Assembly (NCBI RefSeq): GCF_019704555.1
Contig: NZ_AP024745.1
Location: 3,418,501-3,482,500, forward strand
DNA: 64,000 nucleotides
Direction of reading: 5' to 3'
From: Actinoplanes sp. L3-i22
GTDB taxonomy: Bacteria; Actinomycetota; Actinomycetes; Mycobacteriales; Micromonosporaceae
Position numbers and translations under genes: made by a program. The first letter of the stretch is position 1; each line of letters opens with the position of its first letter. Shown here piece after piece: positions 54,079-63,089 of the stretch. The notes beneath the pieces were generated by a model. That model ran no database searches and was not told the origin of the DNA. It worked only from the letters and a program-made list of their open reading frames with translations.

Positions 54079-54864
54079 TCACTCCCGGACCGCGGTGACC
54101 GCGACCGTGACATATCGCATGGTGAAGCCGCCGCCCATCCGGTCGATCACCGCGCCGACCGTCGCCTGCAGTTCGGCGATCTGCTCGGCGGGCAGCCGGG
54201 TCAGCGCGCCCGAGGTCGGCATCTGGTCCAGGTACTCGTCCCGGGTGTACGCCTTCTCCCACGCCTCGTGCCACTCCTCGGGCTCGGCGAAGCCGCCGGC
54301 GGCCCGGATCCCGTCCGCCGCCGCGGTCAGGATCGGCCGGTAGCCGTCGAGCGCGGACCCGGCCGGCCGCTTTCCCGGGTCGAACGGCGAGTCCGGCACC
54401 AGGCGCCGGAACGTCGCCCCGAACGTGTCGGTCAGCTCGTCCGGCGGGGTGAACACGTGCCACAGCGGCGCCAGCCGGCCGCCGGGCACGAGCACCCGGG
54501 CGGCCTGCCGCGCCCCGGCGACCGGGTCGATCCAGTGCCACGCGGTGCCGGCCGTGACCAGGTCGAACGTGCGGCCGGCCGGCTCCCAGTCCTCGAGCTT
54601 CGCGAGCTCGACCGGGATGCCGGTGGCGCGGGCGAACGCGGCCATCCGCGGGTCCGGCTCGACGCCGAGGACGGTGCAGCCGAGGTCCCGGAACTGGCGC
54701 GACTCGATGCCGGTGCCGCAGCCGGCGGTCAGCACGCGCCGGCCGGGCGACGCGGCCAGGATCCGGTCGAGCAGGGCGACGGGGTACGGCGGGCGGGTGC
54801 GGTCGTACCGCGCGGCGTCGTTGCCGAAGGACTCGGCGGCCGCACGAAGATGATGAGTGGGCAT
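54079..54864 (-). CDS. Class I SAM-dependent methyltransferase
   Basis: 261 aa. Motif I is VLTAGCGTGIESRQ near residue 44, the acidic ribose residue is in VEPDPRM, and AGTAWHWIDP near 108 is typical of the UbiE/Methyltransf_11 group. The substrate is unknown. Its ATG at 54864 lies inside the first of two palindromic operators, and the -10 TAAAGT sits between the operators six bases upstream, so it should be tightly repressed by the divergent TetR protein and released by a ligand. Confidence 0.88.
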   Translation of the reverse strand: MPTHHLRAAAESFGNDAARYDRTRPPYPVALLDRILAASPGRRVLTAGCGTGIESRQFRDLGCTVLGVEPDPRMAAFARATGIPVELAKLEDWEPAGRTFDLVTAGTAWHWIDPVAGARQAARVLVPGGRLAPLWHVFTPPDELTDTFGATFRRLVPDSPFDPGKRPAGSALDGYRPILTAAADGIRAAGGFAEPEEWHEAWEKAYTRDEYLDQMPTSGALTRLPAEQIAELQATVGAVIDRMGGGFTMRYVTVAVTAVRE

Positions 54865-54893
54865 GCGCCCACTTTAGTGGGCAAGCGCCCACT
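54856..54893. promoter_or_regulatory. Paired TetR operators over a divergent promoter
   Basis: Two 18-bp palindromes, AGTGGGCATGCGCCCACT (54856-54873) and AGTGGGCAAGCGCCCACT (54876-54893), 20 bp apart centre to centre. The methyltransferase -10 TAAAGT (minus strand, 54871-54876) overlaps the junction and its ATG is within the first palindrome. A plus-strand TAAGTT (54905-54910) upstream of the TetR gene would place that promoter's -35 in the second. Confidence 0.85.
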
Positions 54894-54942
54894 CGGGAAG
54901 CCGGTAAGTTGGGCGACGGGAAAACCGCAGAAGGGAACGCCG

Positions 54943-55530
54943 GTGCCGACAGGGGTCGCCCTCCGTGACGTACGTCGTCAGCTGTTCGACGCCGCCGACC
55001 GGATCCTGCTGCGTGACGGGCCGAGCGGCCTGACCAGCCGCGCCGTGACCACCGAGGCCGGCTGCGCCAAGGGCGTCCTGCACCGGCACTTCGAGGACTT
55101 CGACGCGTTCCTCGCCGACTACGTCCTGGACCGGGTCGAACGGCTCGCCGTGGAGGCGGCCACCCTGGAGTCGCGGGCCGGCGCCGGCACCGTCGCCGGG
55201 AACCTGACCACGGCCCTGATCGCGGTCTTCGAGTCGGTGGCGGTGGCGATCGTCGCGCTGATCACGTTCCGGGACGGGCTGCGGGCGCGGCTGCGGCGCA
55301 CCTGGCCGGCCGGGGTGCCGGTGCTCACCGAGGCCGCCGAGATGATCGCTGCCTACCTGGCCGCCGAGCGCGAACGGGGCCGGATCCCGGCAGGCGCCGA
55401 GGTGGACACGCTCGCCGCGATCCTGATCGGAACCGGCCACCTGCTCTTCGCCGACCGCACCGGCGCCCGCCCCACCGAGCAGGACGTCCACCGCATGGTC
55501 ACCTCGGTGCTGAACTCGGCCGGGGCGTGA
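54943..55530 (+). CDS. TetR-family regulator of the divergent methyltransferase
   Basis: 195 aa from the GTG at 54943 (AAGGGA seven bases upstream). The N-terminal helix-turn-helix reads LTSRAVTTEAGCAKGVLHRHF near 32-52, with the usual recognition-helix pattern. The ligand domain is Ala/Val-rich with the likely effector pocket unknown. The paired palindromes at 54856-54893 are the obvious operators, controlling both itself and the methyltransferase/LLM genes. Its last 32 bases overlap the convergent DUF4386 gene. The very long open frame upstream is antisense to the methyltransferase and is not used. Confidence 0.9.
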   Translation: MPTGVALRDVRRQLFDAADRILLRDGPSGLTSRAVTTEAGCAKGVLHRHFEDFDAFLADYVLDRVERLAVEAATLESRAGAGTVAGNLTTALIAVFESVAVAIVALITFRDGLRARLRRTWPAGVPVLTEAAEMIAAYLAAERERGRIPAGAEVDTLAAILIGTGHLLFADRTGARPTEQDVHRMVTSVLNSAGA

Positions 55531-56197
55531 GGGGAAGCCGGGGTGCGGCCGGAGGTGCTGAGCTCCACCGCCGCTTGAACAGCAGGAAGCCGATCATCAC
55601 GAACTCGCCGATCGAGGCGGGAACGGCCAGTACCGTCGTGACCGTGGTCGTACCCGCCGCCAGATAGGCGACGAACGCGCTGATCACATACCCGGCGCCA
55701 CCGGCGATCAGGATCCACCCGAGCAGCCGGGGCAGGTCGGGCGACCGCAGCGTCAGCCGGCCCATCGGGATCAGCCAGAGCCCGAAGAACACGCCGCCCA
55801 GCGTCCAGGCGGCGGTGTTGAGCTCGTACATCAGAAGCACCGGAACCGGATCGCCGGCCCGGACCGACGCCAGCGCCGCGGCGGTGAACATCGTCGCGAC
55901 GAGCACGATCATCGAGTTGATCAGCCCGAACCCGGCGATCATGGCGGCCGGGAGAGCGCCGAGCGGCTGGAACAGGCGGAAGAACAGCACCGCGGCGAGC
56001 GCCTGGGTGACGACGACCCCGACGTCGGCGGCGACGCCGAGACCGGCGAGCGTCCCGTGCGCGGAGAGGCCGGCGATGGTCGCGGCCGCGTCGCCGGCGA
56101 CGTACAGCCGACTCTGGATGATCAGGTGGCCCAGCAGCCCGAAGAGGGCAAGTCCGAGATAGGCGAGACCGGTCAGACGGGCGGTGCGCGGGGACAT
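55499..56197 (-). CDS. DUF4386 membrane protein
   Basis: 232 aa from the ATG at 56197, which has GGAGG five bases upstream; ATG at 56209 and GTG at 56218 are weaker. It has about six hydrophobic spans (LTGLAYLGLALFGLLGHLII, VVTQALAAVLFFRLF, AGFGLINSMIVLVATMFTAAAL, AWTLGGVFFGLWLIPMGRL) and matches the DUF4386 family. The role is unknown. It is the third gene of an operon with an XRE regulator and another membrane protein, under the GTCAAA operators. Confidence 0.82.
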   Translation of the reverse strand: MSPRTARLTGLAYLGLALFGLLGHLIIQSRLYVAGDAAATIAGLSAHGTLAGLGVAADVGVVVTQALAAVLFFRLFQPLGALPAAMIAGFGLINSMIVLVATMFTAAALASVRAGDPVPVLLMYELNTAAWTLGGVFFGLWLIPMGRLTLRSPDLPRLLGWILIAGGAGYVISAFVAYLAAGTTTVTTVLAVPASIGEFVMIGFLLFKRRWSSAPPAAPRLPLTPRPSSAPR

Positions 56198-56214
56198 CGG
56201 CGCCTCCATGGGGC

Positions 56215-56433
56215 TCACGACTCGTCGTACTGGAAGACGTTGTCGAGGGGCTGGGCGAAGATGCGGGCGATCTGGAAGGCCAGCTCCAGCGTCGGCGAGT
56301 AACGGCCCTGTTCGATCGCGATCACGGTCTGCCGGGTCACGCCCAGCTTGCCGGCCAGGTCGGCCTGGGTCATGCCGGTGGCGGCCCGCAGCGTACGGAT
56401 CCGGTTGGTGACCTTGGTGGGTTTCGGCGCCAT
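56215..56433 (-). CDS. Small XRE-type transcriptional regulator
   Basis: 72 aa. It consists almost entirely of a Cro/C1 helix-turn-helix: RIRTLRAATGMTQADLAGKL then GVTRQTVIAIEQGRYSPTLE. This short form, usually encoded beside a membrane protein, is typical of YozG/PBSX-like stand-alone repressors. It begins five bases after the stop of the membrane-protein gene at 56439, in the same operon, and is the likely ligand of the two GTCAAA palindromes upstream. Confidence 0.9.
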   Translation of the reverse strand: MAPKPTKVTNRIRTLRAATGMTQADLAGKLGVTRQTVIAIEQGRYSPTLELAFQIARIFAQPLDNVFQYDES

Positions 56434-56438
56434 CGGGG

Positions 56439-56909
56439 TCAGTAGCCCCGCCGGTAGAGCCGGATCTTGATGACCCCTTCGGCGACCGCGGCCACGAAGC
56501 CGGCGAGGAAGGCCAGGTTGCCGATCCAGAAGTAGTCCGCGCCGAGCGAGGCCAGCACGGCGACGCCGCCGATCCCGGTGCCCAGGATCGGGGTGGCGAG
56601 CCGGCCGCCCCGCCGGCTGATCTCCCGGTCCCGCACGTCGATGTCGACGCCGTCCTTCGACTCGTCGCCGCGGCGGATCACGACCACGACCTCGGTCACG
56701 ATCGCGAAGATGATCGTGGCGACCAGGGCGACGAGCACCGAGAAGAACAGCGGCGGCACCCAGACGATCTCGGCGACCGGGGTGCGGAACAGCTCGGGCA
56801 CGATGTACACGTAGTACAGCAGCGCGGACACCCCCATCGTCACCAGGCCGACCCAGACCTGGCGCTCCTCTCTCGTGGTGTAGAGCGGCTCGTCCTCGGC
56901 CATGTCCAT
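56439..56909 (-). CDS. Four-span membrane protein paired with XRE regulator
   Basis: 156 aa from the ATG at 56909 (GGGAGG upstream); the frame is open to 56939 but without signals. Spans at about 20-40, 50-78, 105-128 and 133-150 (VTMGVSALLYYVYIV, LFFSVLVALVATIIFAIV, TGIGGVAVLASLGADYFWIG, AFLAGFVAAVAEGV), with a charged loop (RRGDESKDGVDIDVRDREIS) between the second and third. No family name is certain. Membrane protein plus small XRE regulator is a recurrent module in Gram-positives. The promoter carries two matching operators, implying autoregulation. Confidence 0.8.
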   Translation of the reverse strand: MDMAEDEPLYTTREERQVWVGLVTMGVSALLYYVYIVPELFRTPVAEIVWVPPLFFSVLVALVATIIFAIVTEVVVVIRRGDESKDGVDIDVRDREISRRGGRLATPILGTGIGGVAVLASLGADYFWIGNLAFLAGFVAAVAEGVIKIRLYRRGY

Positions 56910-56921
56910 CACGCCTCCCGA

Positions 56922-56984
56922 GTCAAAAATGTTTGACATCTCGACGGTAGGCCCATGACATGATGGAAGTCAAACTTCTTTGAC
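56922..56984. promoter_or_regulatory. XRE operon promoter with two GTCAAA-N4-TTTGAC operators
   Basis: Identical palindromes GTCAAAAATGTTTGAC (56922-56937) and GTCAAACTTCTTTGAC (56969-56984), 47 bp apart. Between them on the minus strand is a promoter: -35 TTGACT (56968-56973), 18-bp spacer, -10 TACCGT (56944-56949). One operator covers the -35, the other lies just past the transcription start. Confidence 0.85.
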
Positions 56985-57021
56985 ATGTGAGTTGACCCCG
57001 GATTTGGGGAAGGACAGGCGC

Positions 57022-57363
57022 ATGCATGTGTCGCTCGACCACCGGGACGGCGCGACCGTGGTGACGGTCCGGGGCGATCTCGACCTGGACAGCGCGCCGC
57101 AGCTCGCCGAGGGCCTGGCCGCCGCGCTCGATCGGCCGGCCCCGCGGGTGGTCGTCGACCTGTCCGGCGTGGAGTTCTGCGACTCGATCGGGCTGAGCAC
57201 GTTCGTGGTCGGGCACCGCCGGGCCGAGGCGGCCGGCGGCTGGTTGCGGCTGGCCGCGCCGGGCGAGTTCCTGGAGCGGCTGCTCGACACGCTCGGGATC
57301 GCCGGCCGGCTCGGCGTCCACCCGACCGTGGCGGACGCCCTGGCCGGCCGCAACGCCGACTAG
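57022..57363 (+). CDS. STAS-domain anti-sigma factor antagonist
   Basis: 113 aa from the ATG at 57022 (AAGGACAGG upstream). SpoIIAA-type STAS domain: DLDLDSAPQLAEGL near 25, VVVDLSGVEFCDSIGLSTFV near 47 with the phospho-acceptor Ser directly after the Asp of CDSIG. It is a second candidate substrate, besides the STAS protein at 22570, for the SpoIIE phosphatase at 33649. Its start lies just downstream of the XRE operators, so it may share their control. Its stop overlaps the convergent CopC-CopD gene by four bases. Confidence 0.88.
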   Translation: MHVSLDHRDGATVVTVRGDLDLDSAPQLAEGLAAALDRPAPRVVVDLSGVEFCDSIGLSTFVVGHRRAEAAGGWLRLAAPGEFLERLLDTLGIAGRLGVHPTVADALAGRNAD

Positions 57364-58994
57364 TCGGCAGCGGGTGGCGGAACCGTCACCGTGGTCTTCA
57401 CGGTGGCCCGGTTCAGGTCGTCGACCCGGATGGTGAACGCGATCTCGTACGTCCCGGGCAGCGGGAACGACACCGACCCGAGCGCGTGGTGCGGCGGGTT
57501 CAGCCCGAGCAGCGGCTCCTTCACCGCCTCCAGGCCCTGGCCCATCAGCTGCGTGCTGATCTGCCACTCGGCCGGCGGCAGCGGCTTGCCCTCCGGCGTG
57601 TAGAGGAACGCGTGCACGGTGTTGTACTCGCCCAGTTCCACCGGATAGATGTTGAACTGCAGCGTGTAGAGCGGGCAGGTCAGCGTCTCGGACACCCCGT
57701 TGCCGGTGACCGCGCCGGCCTCGGCCCCGGCCGTCCGCCCCGGGTTGACCTGCACCAGGACCGCGCTCAGGCCGAGGATCAGCACGGTCGCGGCGACCTC
57801 GATGCCGACCGTGCGGCGCAGCCCGGTGCCCGGGCTCGACCGCCGGACGAACCGGCGCGCGACCGCCGCGGCGCCCAGCACCAGCACCAGGACGCCGAGC
57901 TTGGCCAGCAGCAGCCGCCCGTAGTCGGTCCGGATCAGCTGGCTCACCGTCCCGACCTGAACCACCGCCTGCACGGTTCCGGCGATCGCCAGCCACAGCA
58001 CGGAGAGCGCGGCCCACCGGGACCAGACCGGCAGCAGCACGCCGAGCACCCGGCGGTCGGTGCCGCGCAGCAGGAAGGCGGCGAGGGTGATCAGGCCGCC
58101 GAGCCAGAGCGCCATCGTCGCCAGGTGCACGATGTCGACGGCGACCGTGATGACCGGCATCGGGCTGGCGATCGCGTGCCCGGTCAGCGGCCAGGTCGCC
58201 AGCCCGGCGGTGCCCAGCACCAGGACCAGCGCGGTCCGGACCCGGCTCAGGGGCAGATCTTTCAAGAGCAGAAAGAGAATTATCAGTACGCCGAGCCGCG
58301 CCAGCAGCGTCACCCCGAACCGGCTGGTCGCCACCTCGGCCAGCTCACCGGGGGTGACCTGCCACAGCGCGGCGCCACTGCCCTGCTGCGCCTGCGTGCC
58401 GAGCCCGCCCAGCGCCGAGAGCGCGGCCAGCCCGAAGCCCACCCGGATCAGCCGGAGCACCCCGGTCCGGGAGCGCCGGCGCGGCCAGAGGAACGCCAGG
58501 AACATCGCCGGGCCGACGATCAGCGTCAAACCGGCGTACCCAAGAAATCGAAGGGTGGGGACAGCGGCCCGGACCGAGGGATGGGTGCCGGTGGCCTCGG
58601 CGGCCGTCGGCCGCGCCGAGGGCGCGCCGACCGAGAAGGTGATCGCGCCGCCGACCGGATGGCTGTCCGCGGAGATCACCCGGAAGCTGATCAGATACGT
58701 GCCGAGCGGGTGCTTCGCGGTCCGGATCGGGATGTGCAGCACCGCGCCGCCGGCCGTGGCCAGGCCGGAGATGCGCTCGCCGTCCGGCGCGACGACCTGG
58801 ATGTGCCCGCTGACCGGCGTGATCGACTCACTGAACGTGACCGTCACCTCGGTCGGTGAGGTGCCCACCACACTGCCCGGCGCGGGGGTGGAGCCGACGG
58901 TCGCGGCGTGCGCGAAGGCCGGCGCCGGCAGGGCCAGCGAGACTCCCAGCGCGAGCAAGAGCAGCACGAACAAGCGCGGAAGTTTCCCGGTCAC
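57360..58994 (-). CDS. CopC-CopD copper resistance fusion protein
   Basis: 544 aa from the GTG at 58994. Signal peptide 1-28 ends at AFA/HA, so the mature protein starts with His, the copper-brace ligand of CopC. The CopC domain (about 29-120) also has SADSHPVGGAITFSV with the second His. Eight membrane spans form the CopD part (about 148-430), and the C-terminal ~110 residues are a further extracellular beta-domain (YtkA-like). It should bind and move copper across the membrane. The open frame above the start is antisense to the phosphoglucomutase gene and is not coding. Confidence 0.9.
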   Translation of the reverse strand: MTGKLPRLFVLLLLALGVSLALPAPAFAHAATVGSTPAPGSVVGTSPTEVTVTFSESITPVSGHIQVVAPDGERISGLATAGGAVLHIPIRTAKHPLGTYLISFRVISADSHPVGGAITFSVGAPSARPTAAEATGTHPSVRAAVPTLRFLGYAGLTLIVGPAMFLAFLWPRRRSRTGVLRLIRVGFGLAALSALGGLGTQAQQGSGAALWQVTPGELAEVATSRFGVTLLARLGVLIILFLLLKDLPLSRVRTALVLVLGTAGLATWPLTGHAIASPMPVITVAVDIVHLATMALWLGGLITLAAFLLRGTDRRVLGVLLPVWSRWAALSVLWLAIAGTVQAVVQVGTVSQLIRTDYGRLLLAKLGVLVLVLGAAAVARRFVRRSSPGTGLRRTVGIEVAATVLILGLSAVLVQVNPGRTAGAEAGAVTGNGVSETLTCPLYTLQFNIYPVELGEYNTVHAFLYTPEGKPLPPAEWQISTQLMGQGLEAVKEPLLGLNPPHHALGSVSFPLPGTYEIAFTIRVDDLNRATVKTTVTVPPPAAD

Positions 58995-59078
58995 GCAGGA
59001 TAGTTCGGATGGTGGTGCGGAAAGGTTCAAGGCGTCCCGTCCTGGATACGATCCGGGAACATCCTTCAGGAGGCCAAG

Positions 59079-60698
<1,620 letters not shown>

Positions 60699-60743
60699 AA
60701 ATTCGCTCAGGAACCGTCGGGCCGGGCCGACTGGTGAGTCATC

Positions 60744-63089
60744 ATGAGCGCACATGACACCGCCGGTGACCGGCGCCGGCCCGGCGGGCTCGTTCCCGCC
60801 GCGGTCGCGCTGGTCGCCACCACGTGGGTGCTGGTCTGGCTGCTGACCGGCGCCCACGGCGGCCTGTACCTGGGCTTCGCCGGCGGTCCGGTGGCGATGG
60901 GCGCGGCGCTGGCCGGCAGCCGCCTGATCAGCCGGCAGGCGCACCTGTCCGGGCCGGTGCGCTCGTTCTGGCGGCTGCTGCAGTACGCCAGCGGGTGCCT
61001 GCTGACCGCCGCGGTCGTCTCGGTCCTGCGGGCCAACAACAACACCGGGCTGTCGCCGTACGTCGGTCTCCCGATGCTGGTCGGCGTCGCGATCCTGATG
61101 ACCGCGTTCATCCGCCTGCCGTTCGGCGAGCGCACCGCGCTCGGCTGGATCCGGGCGCTGCTGGACGGCGCCACCGTCGCCGTCGCCAGCACGCTGATCT
61201 TCTGGTACGTCGTCCTCGACCTCGCCCCGCCCGGCACCTCGCTGGTCGCCCGGATCGCCGCCGCGGTCGTCGGGGTCAGCGGCGTCCTGCTGCTCGTGGT
61301 GATCGGCAAGGCCGCGGCCGCGCCGGAGACCCCGGTGCACCCCACGTCGCTGCGCGTGCTCACCATCGCGCCGCTGGTCGACGCGGCCGGCAGCACCCTG
61401 CTGATCGCCGGTGGCGAATGGGGCCGCCTCGCGCTGTCGGTGCTCGCGCTCCCGCTGGTCGGCGTCTCGGTGGCCGGTGCCGCCTACCTGCAGCAGCGCG
61501 CCTTCGGCAACCCGCCGGCGAAGGTCACCGGCGCGGCCGGCCGCTCGCTCTTCAACCTGCTGCCGTTCGTCGCGGTGACCGCCACCGCGATCCTGGTGAT
61601 CAGCGTCAGCACCCAGGACATGAGCTCCCGGCAGCGCACCGTGATCATCGGCGCGGTGCTGATCGCCGGGTTCGTGGTCGCCCGCCAGCTGCTCAGCCTG
61701 CGGGAGAACACCGTCGCCCTGCGCGGCATCCGTAGGCAGCAGGCCGAGCTGGAACGGCTGGCGCTCAGCGACACGCTGACCGGCCTGCCGAACCGCACCC
61801 GGTTCGCGGTCGCCCTGGGCGAGCGGATCGTCGCCCGGGAGCCGTCCAGCGCGCTGCTGATCGACGTCGACGACTTCAAGATGATCAACGACACGCTCGG
61901 CCCGGCCGCCGGTGACCAGCTGCTCTACCAGGTCTCCCAGCGGCTCCGCGAACACTGCCGGCCCGGCGAGCTGCCGGCCCGGCTCGGCGGCGACGAGTTC
62001 GCCGTGCTGCTGCCGCTGGACGACCCGGCCGGGGCCGAGGCCGCCGCGGCCCGCCTGCTGGCCGGCATCGGCCGGCCGTTCCAGGTCGGCGACCAGCAGC
62101 TGCTGCTGCACGCCAGCGTCGGCATCGCGATCGCCGCCGACGGCGAGACCGCCGACGAGGTACAGCGCAACGCGGACATCGCGATGTACGCCGCGAAGGA
62201 GTCCGGCAAGGCGTCCTGGGTCCGCTTCGAGCCGAAGATGCGTCAGGACCTGGCGCACCACGCCCGGCTGTCCGGCGAGCTGCACACCGCGATCGTCCGC
62301 GGCGAACTGCGCCTGGTCTACCAGCCGGTCTTCGACCTGCACACCGGCCTGCTCGCCGGCGCCGAGGCGCTGGTCCGCTGGCAGCACCCGGAGCGCGGCT
62401 TCGTCTCGCCCGGCGACTTCATCCCGGCCGCCGAACGCTCCGGGCTGATCGTCCCGCTCGGCTCCTGGGTGCTGCGCGAGGCCTGCGCCCAGCTGGCCCG
62501 CTGGCGCGCCGAGTTCGGCGACGGCGCGGTCGAGGCGATCAACGTCAACGTCGCGGTCCGCCAGCTGCGCGAGTCCGGCTTCGTCGACGAGGTCGCCGCG
62601 GTGCTCAGCGAGACCGGGCTGACCAGCCAGAACCTGATCCTCGAGGTCACCGAGTCGTCGGTGGTCGACGGCTGGCAGGTCCGCGCGACCCTGCAGGCGC
62701 TACACGAGATGGGCGTCAAACTGGCCCTCGACGACTTCGGCACCGGCCAGTCCTCGCTGAGCCTGCTGCGCGCCTTCCCGGTCGACGTCCTCAAACTCGA
62801 CAAGTCGTTCGTCGACGGCATCGCCGAGGGCGCCGACCGCGGCCGCCTCGCGGTGGCCGCCGCGGTCGCCCAGCTCGCCGAGTACCTGCAGCTCAAGGTG
62901 GTCGCCGAGGGCATCGAGAACGAGGAGCAGCGGGACCGGCTGGTGGAGATGGGCTACCGCTACGGCCAGGGCTACCTGATGGCCAAACCCCTCCCGGCCC
63001 AGGAATGCGCCAAACTCATGGCTCCGGCCCCGCCAAACCCCGATTCGGACGTACGCCCTCAGTCGCGCGTGCCGTCGATCGCCAGCTGA
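60744..63089 (+). CDS. Membrane-bound GGDEF-EAL protein
   Basis: 781 aa. The first ~320 residues hold about eight to nine membrane spans, a sensory membrane domain. After a short coiled segment (GIRRQQAELERLALSD), the GGDEF domain follows with LTGLPNRTRF, ARLGGDEFAVL near 418 and no RxxD inhibitory site; then EAL with AEALVRWQH, EVTESSV, DDFGTGQSS, LKLDKSFV and VAEGIENEEQ. Both catalytic sets look intact, so it may be bifunctional. No clear ribosome site precedes the ATG at 60744. Its 3' end overlaps the convergent gene by 31 bases. Confidence 0.92.
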   Translation: MSAHDTAGDRRRPGGLVPAAVALVATTWVLVWLLTGAHGGLYLGFAGGPVAMGAALAGSRLISRQAHLSGPVRSFWRLLQYASGCLLTAAVVSVLRANNNTGLSPYVGLPMLVGVAILMTAFIRLPFGERTALGWIRALLDGATVAVASTLIFWYVVLDLAPPGTSLVARIAAAVVGVSGVLLLVVIGKAAAAPETPVHPTSLRVLTIAPLVDAAGSTLLIAGGEWGRLALSVLALPLVGVSVAGAAYLQQRAFGNPPAKVTGAAGRSLFNLLPFVAVTATAILVISVSTQDMSSRQRTVIIGAVLIAGFVVARQLLSLRENTVALRGIRRQQAELERLALSDTLTGLPNRTRFAVALGERIVAREPSSALLIDVDDFKMINDTLGPAAGDQLLYQVSQRLREHCRPGELPARLGGDEFAVLLPLDDPAGAEAAAARLLAGIGRPFQVGDQQLLLHASVGIAIAADGETADEVQRNADIAMYAAKESGKASWVRFEPKMRQDLAHHARLSGELHTAIVRGELRLVYQPVFDLHTGLLAGAEALVRWQHPERGFVSPGDFIPAAERSGLIVPLGSWVLREACAQLARWRAEFGDGAVEAINVNVAVRQLRESGFVDEVAAVLSETGLTSQNLILEVTESSVVDGWQVRATLQALHEMGVKLALDDFGTGQSSLSLLRAFPVDVLKLDKSFVDGIAEGADRGRLAVAAAVAQLAEYLQLKVVAEGIENEEQRDRLVEMGYRYGQGYLMAKPLPAQECAKLMAPAPPNPDSDVRPQSRVPSIAS

